In this document: piece by piece, positions 9,493 through 16,714 of the stretch
Numbering within the stretch: the stretch's first letter is position 1
How the letters are laid out: each line of letters begins with the position of its first letter
Source: Fibrisoma limi BUZ 3
GTDB taxonomy: Bacteria; Bacteroidota; Bacteroidia; Cytophagales; Spirosomataceae
DNA: 64,000 bases
NCBI RefSeq assembly: GCF_000296815.2
Contig: NZ_CAIT01000005.1
Location: 62,001-126,000, forward strand
Reading direction: 5' to 3'
Notes under the pieces: generated by a model
What the model was told of the DNA's origin: nothing
The model's input: only the letters and a program-made list of their open reading frames with translations
Database searches by the model: none
Position numbers and translations under genes: made by a program

Positions 9493-9536
9493 TACTCTTT
9501 CTATGGAAGCATCTAGGGTCTATTATTTAACGTTCA

Positions 9537-10238
9537 TCAAAGGTCAAGATTATAAAACGCCGTCTTCGTTTGCAAGACGTCGGTATAGGTAATGGAACTG
9601 GTTTCGTCGCCTACAGTTCGAAAATCGCTGATCGGCGTGTGGCCAACCACCTGATGGAAGCCAGTCAGATGGTCGGTCAGGGTTTCAGACCGGTCTGCCC
9701 AGACCGGTCCACTGAACGGGTCGTCTCCACCCCGGACGGGTGCCACCTCGAACAGAATCGACTGAAAGTCCGGGCTTTGATGCAGACGATTCAGTCCATC
9801 CGCAACTGTTTCCGGGTTATTCAGCAGGGCCAGAATCTCCGCATCATCGACCTGCCGTTTCGCTGAATTCATCCAGCCGTTGGTCACCCCCGCGTGGGTA
9901 AACAGGTAGTTTCCTTCCTGGTAGGCCAACTGGAACGAATCCTCATGGTTCCGGAACAGGTCGGTGAGCGTCGGCTGCATGGCGGCCCGAAAACCAGAAC
10001 AGCTATAATCGGGAAAATGCAGGTACTGAGCGTCGTGGTTACCAATCAGAAGGACAATTTTTTCCGGATACCGTTGCCTGAGCTCAATGATTTGGTGAAA
10101 ATTATTCAGGATCACACCGTCGCTCAGCGAATGACTATCCACGTAATCCCCCAGAAAAATTACCCGGTCGTAGTCGGCTACATTCACATGTACCCAATTA
10201 CCTCGTCCGTGTATGTCACTGATTGTAACGAGTTTCAT
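9537..10238 (-). CDS. Calcineurin-like metallophosphoesterase
   Basis: 233 residues when started at ATG 10238 (MKLVTISDIHGRGNW). A longer frame to 10406 overlaps the upstream gene and is not needed. Metal-binding motifs of the family are all visible: DIHG, GDYVDS, GNHDAQ, a His in FTHAG and a late GHT. No signal peptide or membrane segment, so cytoplasmic. Substrate unknown; the closest known relatives are protein-phosphatase-like or diadenosine-polyphosphatase-like enzymes. It is the last gene of the S-adenosylmethionine decarboxylase/spermidine-synthase-like operon and overlaps the gene before it by 4 bp (ATGA), which suggests translational coupling and a shared role. Confidence 0.85.
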   Translation of the reverse strand: MKLVTISDIHGRGNWVHVNVADYDRVIFLGDYVDSHSLSDGVILNNFHQIIELRQRYPEKIVLLIGNHDAQYLHFPDYSCSGFRAAMQPTLTDLFRNHEDSFQLAYQEGNYLFTHAGVTNGWMNSAKRQVDDAEILALLNNPETVADGLNRLHQSPDFQSILFEVAPVRGGDDPFSGPVWADRSETLTDHLTGFHQVVGHTPISDFRTVGDETSSITYTDVLQTKTAFYNLDL

Positions 10239-11284
10239 GTCGTTTGGTTTCGGCGCCAGATAAACCCATCCAGCACGTAATGCGTCATTTGAGGGAGGGC
10301 CAGTAGCGGAACCAGCAACGCCAGTATCTGTTGGTCGGTTATGGCCGGTAAGATCTGAAACCAGCCGAAGACCGTCTTGTGTTCCCGCCAGATAAAACCA
10401 TCCCACAAACCCTCCTCAAGATACGCCAGGATAATGAGTACACCAACAAAAACTATCCAAGTCCGCCGAGTGATCAATGCCAGAAAACGGCCCGGGGTAT
10501 GATTGGCATACGCTACGTTGGTGCGGTCGCTGATCCAGATCAGGGCCATGTACGGAATCCCGTGCGAAACGACGTTAAGCATAGTAAACGCCAGGTCGCC
10601 GTTAAACCAGATAATCCCAAAGTACCAGGATACGCCCGTGCCAGCGATCAGGAGGTTACGGGGCCAGTTAAACCAGCGGGTGCGTGTATACAGCCAGCAT
10701 TCTTTCAGTACGTAGGCGCTCAGCACTAAGCCGTAAAGCACCGCGGCCAGGGACTTCAGCGCAGTAACGTCTCCCTGCACAAAATCCCCATCGACAAACC
10801 AGTTGAAATGCCGGTCGGGGGTTAGGTGCCACCAGAGAATGGGGTACAACGTAGCTGCGTAGATCACACACGTATCCAGACTGGCAGACCATCCTGGCCG
10901 GGTTTCAGTCCGGCTGTAGATACGCATGAAGCCGTACTGTTGCCGGACGAAGTGAAAAACCGCCAGGTAGGCCAGACAGCGCCAAAACCACAAACTACCA
11001 GCGCTGTGCAACAGAACGCCCGCTACGTAGCACAGCAGCGGCACCGTCAGGTACAGTATTCGCTGACGCTGAAAACGTGCTTTGTTAAAATAAGTGCGAA
11101 ACAGCGTACTGTACACGTGCGCTACGTCGATCAGCAGAACCAGAGCGACCCAGCCGACAACCGGCATCTCGTCAGTGGTTTTGAACCGATCGGGCAGGAG
11201 CAGTACGATGAGTAGCGCTACGAACGGCGGAGCCAGCACGTAGAGGCCGTCGAACCGTGGGCTTTTTATCCAGGGCTGTTTCAT
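10235..11284 (-). CDS. Histidine-rich multi-pass membrane protein of unknown function
   Basis: 349 residues with about eight predicted membrane helices and no signal peptide. Not assigned to a named family. Histidines recur at helix ends, often with acidic or aromatic neighbours: LIDVAHVYSTLFRTY, AVFHFVRQQYGF, ILWWHLTP, NVVSHGIPYMALIW and PQMTHYVLDGFIW. This spacing is reminiscent of membrane metalloenzymes such as desaturases or carotenoid oxygenase-like Brp/Blh proteins, but I see no exact signature. It overlaps both neighbours by 4 bp (FAD oxidoreductase upstream, metallophosphoesterase downstream), so it is a fixed part of the operon. A metal-dependent oxidation or cleavage at the membrane is only an inference. 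Confidence 0.7.
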   Translation of the reverse strand: MKQPWIKSPRFDGLYVLAPPFVALLIVLLLPDRFKTTDEMPVVGWVALVLLIDVAHVYSTLFRTYFNKARFQRQRILYLTVPLLCYVAGVLLHSAGSLWFWRCLAYLAVFHFVRQQYGFMRIYSRTETRPGWSASLDTCVIYAATLYPILWWHLTPDRHFNWFVDGDFVQGDVTALKSLAAVLYGLVLSAYVLKECWLYTRTRWFNWPRNLLIAGTGVSWYFGIIWFNGDLAFTMLNVVSHGIPYMALIWISDRTNVAYANHTPGRFLALITRRTWIVFVGVLIILAYLEEGLWDGFIWREHKTVFGWFQILPAITDQQILALLVPLLALPQMTHYVLDGFIWRRNQTT

Positions 11285-12927
11285 ACCGTTTCGGCTACCT
11301 CCCGAGCCGCCCGGATGCCCTGGTAAAAGGCTTCCTCAAAAATCGAAACGCCACTCAAATCCGAATGGGCGAAAAACACACTGTTCGCGATAGGCTGAGC
11401 GGCCTGTCGGCGTTCCGGGCCCCAGACGAATCCCGGCGAGGGCGCAACCATGCCGTGCCCCCACACCCAGATGTCGGCCTGCGAGACATAGGGCGTCACA
11501 CCCGGATGAGCCATTTCCAGTTCGTCCAGAATTTGAGTCAGCCATTGTTCGTAGGTCGTGCTGTAGGCTTGCCGACGCGCTACGTCCGGTTCGGTGTCCG
11601 TCAATGGTTTGTAATACGTGATGACCTTGTGGGGGCCATCCCGCAGATCCTGGTGATTGGCCGTAATATAGCCGACGGATGAAGCGCCGTAGAGGACGTT
11701 ATCCCAGCACAGCGACATCCCCCGGCCCTGCGGCAACCCATTGAGTGTCAGATTGGCCACAATCCACGGGGCGTACCGAAAGCCGTTGAACGAGCTACGT
11801 TCTGGCGCCAGCTTTTGAACGATGTGTTTCGTAATGAACTGGGGCGTTGCCAGAATCACCTTATTCGCGTCGATTACGACGTTGCGGCTTGTTGTTACGT
11901 CGAAAGCCATGACGGTCACGCCAGTATCGTTCAGTTGAACATCATAAACCAGCAGATGCTGACGAATTGGCGAGGTCGCTCCGGCGCGTAGCTGATCAGT
12001 CAGAAAACCGTTGCCCTGCGGCCAGGTTAGCACCGACGATGCATTGGCATTAGCTGCCTGGCCTTTGCGGGAAGCAAAGTAGTGAATACCGGCCCAGGCC
12101 GAAGTCGTTTCCGGCGTAGCCCCGTAGTCGTCGCGACAGCAATAGGCCAGGTACCACCGCAGGTAAGGCGATGTAAAGCCCTCTTTGTCGAGGTAACCGG
12201 CGAACGACACCCGGTCTAACCGACGAAATGTTTCGTCCGACGATGACCGGTCGAGCGGAATCGTAAAGGCGTCCAGACCATCGGCGCCCCTGGCTGTTTT
12301 AAATTGGTCAATTACCCGAAAAAAACGGTTGATCTCGTCTTTGTCGCTGCTCGGTACCCCGGCTTCAGGAACCAGGCCTTCCTGCCAGAAGCCGTTGATA
12401 AACAGTCGCTCTTCCGGATCGTGGCACAGGAAATAATCATTATAAAGGGGAAGGCCCTGCGCATCGGAACCGGTAATGATCTTGCTTTCGCTCAGGAAGT
12501 CGAGTAATTCCTGATTGCGTAGATCAGGAATTGGCAGGTAATGCGCTCCGTAGGGATAAGCAGAAACAGAATTTCGTCCATACGCTGCGTTACCGCCGGT
12601 TTGCCCATCCATTTCGAGCAGCAACGTATCGACAACGCCCAGTCGCTCCAGCCAACGCCGGGCCGATAGCCCCGCCACCCCGCCACCTGCAATGAGTACG
12701 TCCGTCGTTAGCCGATCCGATACGGGTAGTTTAGCCAATTCGTTGACCGCCCGCAGGCGGTGGCCGGCCTGGTGATTCGCGCCAGTCATACCCCCCTGAA
12801 TGTGGCTGATCGAACGAGCCGATGTACAACCGGATACGTTAACACCGGCCGTCAGGAGCAGTGCTGCCCCGACACCAGCCTGCGCCAAAAACGTACGCCG
12901 ATTAACTGCGTCAGAATTATTGTCCAT
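11281..12927 (-). CDS. Tat-exported FAD-dependent oxidoreductase, amine-oxidase-like
   Basis: 548 residues. The N terminus has a twin-arginine signal (NRRTFLAQAGVGAALLLTAG) followed by VSGC, a possible lipobox at about residue 34, so the protein is probably exported folded and perhaps lipid-anchored. The dinucleotide-binding motif VLIAGGGVAGLSARRWLER begins near residue 79, and the C terminus has a second FAD-contact segment with FAHSDLSG. The family includes flavin monoamine oxidases and phytoene-desaturase-like enzymes. It overlaps the spermidine-synthase-like gene by 11 bp and the histidine-rich membrane gene by 4 bp. Its place between polyamine-type genes suggests an amine substrate, but that is not shown by the sequence. 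Confidence 0.83.
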   Translation of the reverse strand: MDNNSDAVNRRTFLAQAGVGAALLLTAGVNVSGCTSARSISHIQGGMTGANHQAGHRLRAVNELAKLPVSDRLTTDVLIAGGGVAGLSARRWLERLGVVDTLLLEMDGQTGGNAAYGRNSVSAYPYGAHYLPIPDLRNQELLDFLSESKIITGSDAQGLPLYNDYFLCHDPEERLFINGFWQEGLVPEAGVPSSDKDEINRFFRVIDQFKTARGADGLDAFTIPLDRSSSDETFRRLDRVSFAGYLDKEGFTSPYLRWYLAYCCRDDYGATPETTSAWAGIHYFASRKGQAANANASSVLTWPQGNGFLTDQLRAGATSPIRQHLLVYDVQLNDTGVTVMAFDVTTSRNVVIDANKVILATPQFITKHIVQKLAPERSSFNGFRYAPWIVANLTLNGLPQGRGMSLCWDNVLYGASSVGYITANHQDLRDGPHKVITYYKPLTDTEPDVARRQAYSTTYEQWLTQILDELEMAHPGVTPYVSQADIWVWGHGMVAPSPGFVWGPERRQAAQPIANSVFFAHSDLSGVSIFEEAFYQGIRAAREVAETV

Positions 12928-14470
12928 ACGGTGCCCACTCTTCTTCGAACGACTGAACCAACACCTGATTATTCAATTTATTCACTTCCGTTGGCACTTC
13001 GGCCATGTCGGGCGGAAAGTATAGCATGTCACGGATGGTTGATGGGGTAACGTAACGCAACCCTTTCGGCAATGGGCCATCCAATCGCCAGTGCTGATTC
13101 CGGAGGGCCAGTACATACCCCCATTCACCAAAAGAGGGTACGTACGTATGGTACGGAATCGTCTGAAAACCAACAGTGGCCAGTGTATGATTGATGCACC
13201 AGAATGACTTCCGCGCTACGTAGGGTGAGGTTGACTGCACCACTGCCAGACCGTCGGGAGCCAGCCGTTTTTCCAGTTCGGTGTAGAACGTAGTGCTGTA
13301 TAATTTACCGATGGAGTAGTTCGAAGGGTCTGGAAAATCGACAATAATGACATCATAACGGGCGGTATCCTGCCGTATCCACGTAAACGCATCGTTATTG
13401 ATAACCTGAACTTTAGGCGACAGCAACGAACGATTATTCAACTGTACCAGCGTCGAATTCTGCTGAAACAGCTTTGTCATGCCAGGGTCGAGATCTACGA
13501 GTTTAACTCGCTGGACAGACGGGTATTTTAATAACTCCCGTACCGCCAGACCATCGCCCCCGCCCAGCACCAGTACGTTCCTCGCCAATGGGCGGGCCTG
13601 CATGGCCGGGTGTACAAGCGCTTCGTGGTAGCGGTACTCATCCGCCGAGCTGAACTGTAGATTCCCGTTTAAGTACAGCCGTAACTCACGATTGTTGCGG
13701 GTCAGCACAATGCGTTGGTACGGTGTGCTCTTGGTGTAAATCACCGTATCCTGGAATGCCAGCCCCTCGGAATAGGTCATAATCCGCTCGGCGTAGATAA
13801 AACCCGTGGTAAGCAGACCAACCGACACCAGCAGAATTAAGCTAAACCCCCGGCGGAACGGCCGGGTTTCTGCAAATCGATAGAGCAGGAAGGCTGCTAC
13901 GCCAATGTTCAGCAAACCAAAGAACAACGACGTCCGAATAAGCCCTAATTGTGGGATCAGGATCAGCGGAAAAATGAGCGACGCCAGCAGCGCACCGATG
14001 TAGTCGAACGTAAAAACGCGCGAAACCAGATCTTTGAACGTGAGCTGATTCTCCAGAATCCGCATCAGAAGCGGAATCTCCAGCCCAACCAGAATCCCCG
14101 TCAGACCGACCAGGGTGTAGAGAATCAGCCGGAATGACGCGACATATTCAAACAGAACAAACAAGAGGGGCGCACTACATCCGCCAACAAGACCGACCAG
14201 GATTTCGATGCGGATGAACCACTTGAGCAGGTTACCTTCGAGGTACTTCGACAGCCACGAGCCGATACCCATCGAAAACAGATACGCACCGATAATGGTC
14301 GAAAACTGCGTAACCGAATCCCCCAGCAGGTAACTGGCCAACGTACCGGCTACCAGCTCGTAGATGAGGCCACAGGTAGCGATGACGAACACCGATACCA
14401 ACAGCAGCCAGTGCAGGGATGTCAGTCCCGACCGCACCGTAGTCGGTTCCGGTTCCGCTTCCTTAACCAT
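12917..14470 (-). CDS. Membrane-fused spermidine-synthase-like aminopropyltransferase
   Basis: 517 residues. Residues about 15-220 contain seven membrane helices; residues about 235-500 are a spermidine synthase-type Rossmann domain. Visible motifs are VLVLGGGDGLAVRELLKY for the AdoMet/decarboxylated AdoMet site, VKLVDLDPG, and YDVIIVDFPDPSNYSIGKLYS for the catalytic acid loop with DxxDP changed to DFPDP. Classical SpeE is soluble and about 290 residues, so the membrane domain is an extra fusion known in some bacteria. The operon also makes an S-adenosylmethionine decarboxylase, which provides the aminopropyl donor. The acceptor may be a lipid, protein or diffusible amine at the membrane. Overlaps the DUF350 gene by 8 bp. 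Confidence 0.88.
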   Translation of the reverse strand: MVKEAEPEPTTVRSGLTSLHWLLLVSVFVIATCGLIYELVAGTLASYLLGDSVTQFSTIIGAYLFSMGIGSWLSKYLEGNLLKWFIRIEILVGLVGGCSAPLLFVLFEYVASFRLILYTLVGLTGILVGLEIPLLMRILENQLTFKDLVSRVFTFDYIGALLASLIFPLILIPQLGLIRTSLFFGLLNIGVAAFLLYRFAETRPFRRGFSLILLVSVGLLTTGFIYAERIMTYSEGLAFQDTVIYTKSTPYQRIVLTRNNRELRLYLNGNLQFSSADEYRYHEALVHPAMQARPLARNVLVLGGGDGLAVRELLKYPSVQRVKLVDLDPGMTKLFQQNSTLVQLNNRSLLSPKVQVINNDAFTWIRQDTARYDVIIVDFPDPSNYSIGKLYSTTFYTELEKRLAPDGLAVVQSTSPYVARKSFWCINHTLATVGFQTIPYHTYVPSFGEWGYVLALRNQHWRLDGPLPKGLRYVTPSTIRDMLYFPPDMAEVPTEVNKLNNQVLVQSFEEEWAPYGQ

Positions 14471-14669
14471 GAATGGCCGAACTGATAATGATGGATACGG
14501 CGATCATGAACGCAGCCGCCAGAATAGCCAATGCTACGTTCTGCTCGTCAACAATTTTCTTCCAGAGATTTTCAGGCGCAATTTTTTCAATAATGATAAA
14601 ACAAACGACCAGAATGAAAATGCCGAGCAGTGAGTAAACTATTGAAGCGGTGATGTACTTGAGTTCCAT
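14463..14669 (-). CDS. DUF350 small membrane protein
   Basis: 68 residues with two membrane helices (about 8-28 and 45-66) around a short Lys/Glu/Asp-rich loop that contains NLWKKIVDEQNVALAIL. This matches the DUF350 family (E. coli YjfL), whose members are typically one or two such hairpins. DUF350 genes repeatedly occur with PspA, DUF4178, S-adenosylmethionine decarboxylase and spermidine synthase-like genes in other genomes, as I recall from comparative studies; here PspA is missing. A single hairpin is half the usual length, so it probably dimerises. Role in envelope stress is inferred. Confidence 0.8.
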   Translation of the reverse strand: MELKYITASIVYSLLGIFILVVCFIIIEKIAPENLWKKIVDEQNVALAILAAAFMIAVSIIISSAIHG

Positions 14670-14681
14670 GCGGGATTTAGG

Positions 14682-14876
14682 TTATTTGTGGTGTAATCGG
14701 TTGTAGACACGGCCGCCGGTACTACCTGAATGACCGTAATACCCTCGGTTGTTCTCAACGCTGTTGACGTCGTCGCCGAACACACGGGTACCGCTGAAGC
14801 CGGCCCAGGTGAACAGAAGCAGGGCTACTAATACGGCAGCCGCGTAAAATTTTATCTTCTTAATTTCGTCCAGCAT
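14682..14876 (-). CDS. Small single-helix membrane protein, unrecognised
   Basis: 64 residues. A basic N terminus (MLDEIKKIKFY) precedes one hydrophobic helix (about 11-29, AAAVLVALLLFTWAGFSG), then a soluble tail rich in Gly, Ser, Asn and His ending RVYNRLHHK. No family recognised. It is 5 bp after DUF4178 and 12 bp before DUF350, in the middle of an overlapping operon, so it is very likely a real gene. It may be a subunit or anchor for the DUF350 or DUF4178 protein. Confidence 0.68.
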   Translation of the reverse strand: MLDEIKKIKFYAAAVLVALLLFTWAGFSGTRVFGDDVNSVENNRGYYGHSGSTGGRVYNRLHHK

Positions 14877-14881
14877 CGGTC

Positions 14882-16192
14882 TTATTCGTTAGTATCTATA
14901 TCCGAAAAATCGCTGTTGCTCCAACGGCTTTGTTCGTACCACTGCCGACGCCAGTATAGAATCGCCGGATACAGGCAGAGCAGTAGTAACAATATAATCA
15001 GATTGGACCACAGCATTGGATTCTGTTTGACCGTCACCCTGAATGAAACGGTATTGCCAGGTGCCGTGGCCGGGTAGATATTCAGATGATAGCGTCCGGA
15101 TGGGATGCGCGAGAGCACGGCATCGTCGGTTCGGCTGCCTTCCGACCAGTTTTCTCCCCCTTCGCGGCCGTAGTAATACTCCAGTGCTTTGGTAAGTTCG
15201 TACGTCTTGCCCGTCTGATCATTGATCAGCGACATAGGTAGTTCGAGCCACTGGTTAGCCAGCTCAGCGCGTAGATCAATAGTCAGCACTGCAGGGCCGT
15301 CGACTGAAAACGTGGGTGTTACAATAGGCTTGAAACTGACCGATGCCGAATCCAGTACCGGCTCTGTTTGATACGTTTCGTTGAATAACTGCCGGGATGG
15401 TCGGCTGAAGCTAATAACCGCCTGAATCAACAACAGCACCACAACGGCCATACCCGTAAATGACAGCAACGCATCCCAGCGTCCTTTCGGATCAGCAGGC
15501 TGGATGGCTCCCACACCATACGGCGTGGGTAGTGTATCTTCCGACAGATCAAAAGCCGTAACGATATCCGTATGCCGGATGTACCTGGCAACGTACCAGT
15601 CCGAACGAGACCCATTCTGCTCGCTGATGAGCATGAAAGGTGGGTGTATATATTCAGAAATAGTTAATTCCTCATCGTCGAGGATATTCCAGTCGAATTC
15701 GCCGACGGCATCCAGTACGGTTGCCTTGTAGCGGTTGTAGAGCCGGTACTGACGTTGCTCCGTATCGACATAATACGCTTTCCCGGTGGTATGGTATTCG
15801 GTATACTTTTTATCGATAGGCTCAACATACATCCAGTGTCCATTGTATTCGGCTAACTGCGCATACCTGCCATTTTGCCGCAATAGCATGTATTCTGTCC
15901 ATTCGTAAGGAGCTGTGGTTTCTTTCTTACGCATGAACCCAACCACCCGCATAAACTGGCCGTCCAGATACCCTTCGGTCCCGATAGGAATGGGAATGAG
16001 CGAGGTCGTGCTGGCGAATGTAGTTAGTATGTTGGGTGGTCCTTCGTATTCATATTTAAAGAATGTGTGGCAGGTCGGACAACCATAAAAAGAACTCCCT
16101 TTTACGTCATAATACGTAATGGCTGACTGACACCTGGGGCAGTCGAGCGTGGCCGATGGGGGTGTCTGGCCAGAAGGAACTGCATCAGTCAT
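14882..16192 (-). CDS. DUF4178 protein with N-terminal zinc ribbon and membrane helices
   Basis: 436 residues. A CxxC...CxxC zinc-ribbon (CPRCQ at about 18 and GCPTCHTFF at about 38) opens the protein. Residues about 65-210 match DUF4178, including IPIGTEGYLDGQFMRVVGFM and WTEYMLL. A membrane helix lies near residue 235 and another near 395-412, with a beta-rich extracytoplasmic domain between them. The function of DUF4178 is not established; it recurs with DUF350 and polyamine-biosynthesis-like genes, which is exactly this context. Its start overlaps the stop of the S-adenosylmethionine decarboxylase gene by 4 bp. Confidence 0.82.
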   Translation of the reverse strand: MTDAVPSGQTPPSATLDCPRCQSAITYYDVKGSSFYGCPTCHTFFKYEYEGPPNILTTFASTTSLIPIPIGTEGYLDGQFMRVVGFMRKKETTAPYEWTEYMLLRQNGRYAQLAEYNGHWMYVEPIDKKYTEYHTTGKAYYVDTEQRQYRLYNRYKATVLDAVGEFDWNILDDEELTISEYIHPPFMLISEQNGSRSDWYVARYIRHTDIVTAFDLSEDTLPTPYGVGAIQPADPKGRWDALLSFTGMAVVVLLLIQAVISFSRPSRQLFNETYQTEPVLDSASVSFKPIVTPTFSVDGPAVLTIDLRAELANQWLELPMSLINDQTGKTYELTKALEYYYGREGGENWSEGSRTDDAVLSRIPSGRYHLNIYPATAPGNTVSFRVTVKQNPMLWSNLIILLLLLCLYPAILYWRRQWYEQSRWSNSDFSDIDTNE

Positions 16193-16542
16193 CGCGTAAG
16201 CTCCTGTTTAGAAAGTTCGGTGGCTGCGAAATACGTCAATACATCAGCGTGAAATTGACGGGCTTTCGCTGAATTGTCGCGCAGGTAATTGGACAGAAAG
16301 ACATCGAAGGTCGCGAGTCCCAGTTCCGGCCAGGTATGAATCGATACGTGCGACTCCGTCAGGCAAACTACGGCCGTAAAACCGCCGTTCGGAAAGATGT
16401 GGTAGGCCTCTCCAACCTTTGTTAGCTCCAGGCTCTCAATGAGTTGGTCGAACGTCGTTCGGCAAGCTGCTGCATCGCCTAGAAGCTCCACCGAAGACAA
16501 AAAGGTTGACAAGAGGTGCAGACCGGGTCGGTATGCTGTCAT
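16189..16542 (-). CDS. speH: S-adenosylmethionine decarboxylase proenzyme, class 1B-type
   Basis: 117 residues, the usual size for the short prokaryotic enzyme. The processing site is clear: LTESHVSIHTWPE, where cleavage before Ser gives the pyruvoyl prosthetic group; downstream lies ATFDVF with the rest of the active site. The Cys that normally follows (TCG) appears replaced, as the segment reads ATFDVFL rather than the classical DVFTCG, so catalytic efficiency could differ. Product is decarboxylated AdoMet, the aminopropyl donor for the spermidine-synthase-like enzyme four genes downstream. First gene of the operon; a TAnnTTTG box lies 38 bp upstream. Confidence 0.87.
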   Translation of the reverse strand: MTAYRPGLHLLSTFLSSVELLGDAAACRTTFDQLIESLELTKVGEAYHIFPNGGFTAVVCLTESHVSIHTWPELGLATFDVFLSNYLRDNSAKARQFHADVLTYFAATELSKQELTR

Positions 16543-16579
16543 GGTTTAGGTTACAGTAACGTGTTGTAAGATACAGACA

Positions 16580-16587
16580 CAAATGTA
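16580..16587 (-). promoter_or_regulatory. Candidate -7 box for the speH operon
   Basis: TACATTTG on the minus strand fits the Bacteroidota -7 consensus TAnnTTTG and lies 38 bp before the speH start codon. No convincing TTG -33 box is seen at 19-21 bp upstream, so confidence is low. Confidence 0.35.
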
Positions 16588-16649
16588 TTTGCGGAAAAAT
16601 TGCAGGAAGGAAAAATCGGAGTATCGGTTGGCGGGTTGTACAATCGGCA

Positions 16650-16684
16650 TAAAAAAGCCCTCCAGACGTCGACGTCTGGAGGGC
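16650..16684 (-). terminator. Intrinsic terminator after infB
   Basis: Perfect 28-bp palindrome (16657-16684) beginning GCCCTCCAGACGTC, followed on the minus strand by six T. Lies 31 bp after the infB stop and closes the rimP-nusA-infB operon. Confidence 0.88.
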
Positions 16685-16714
16685 GGTCATTCGTTTATTT
16701 ATTGAGCGTTGTCT

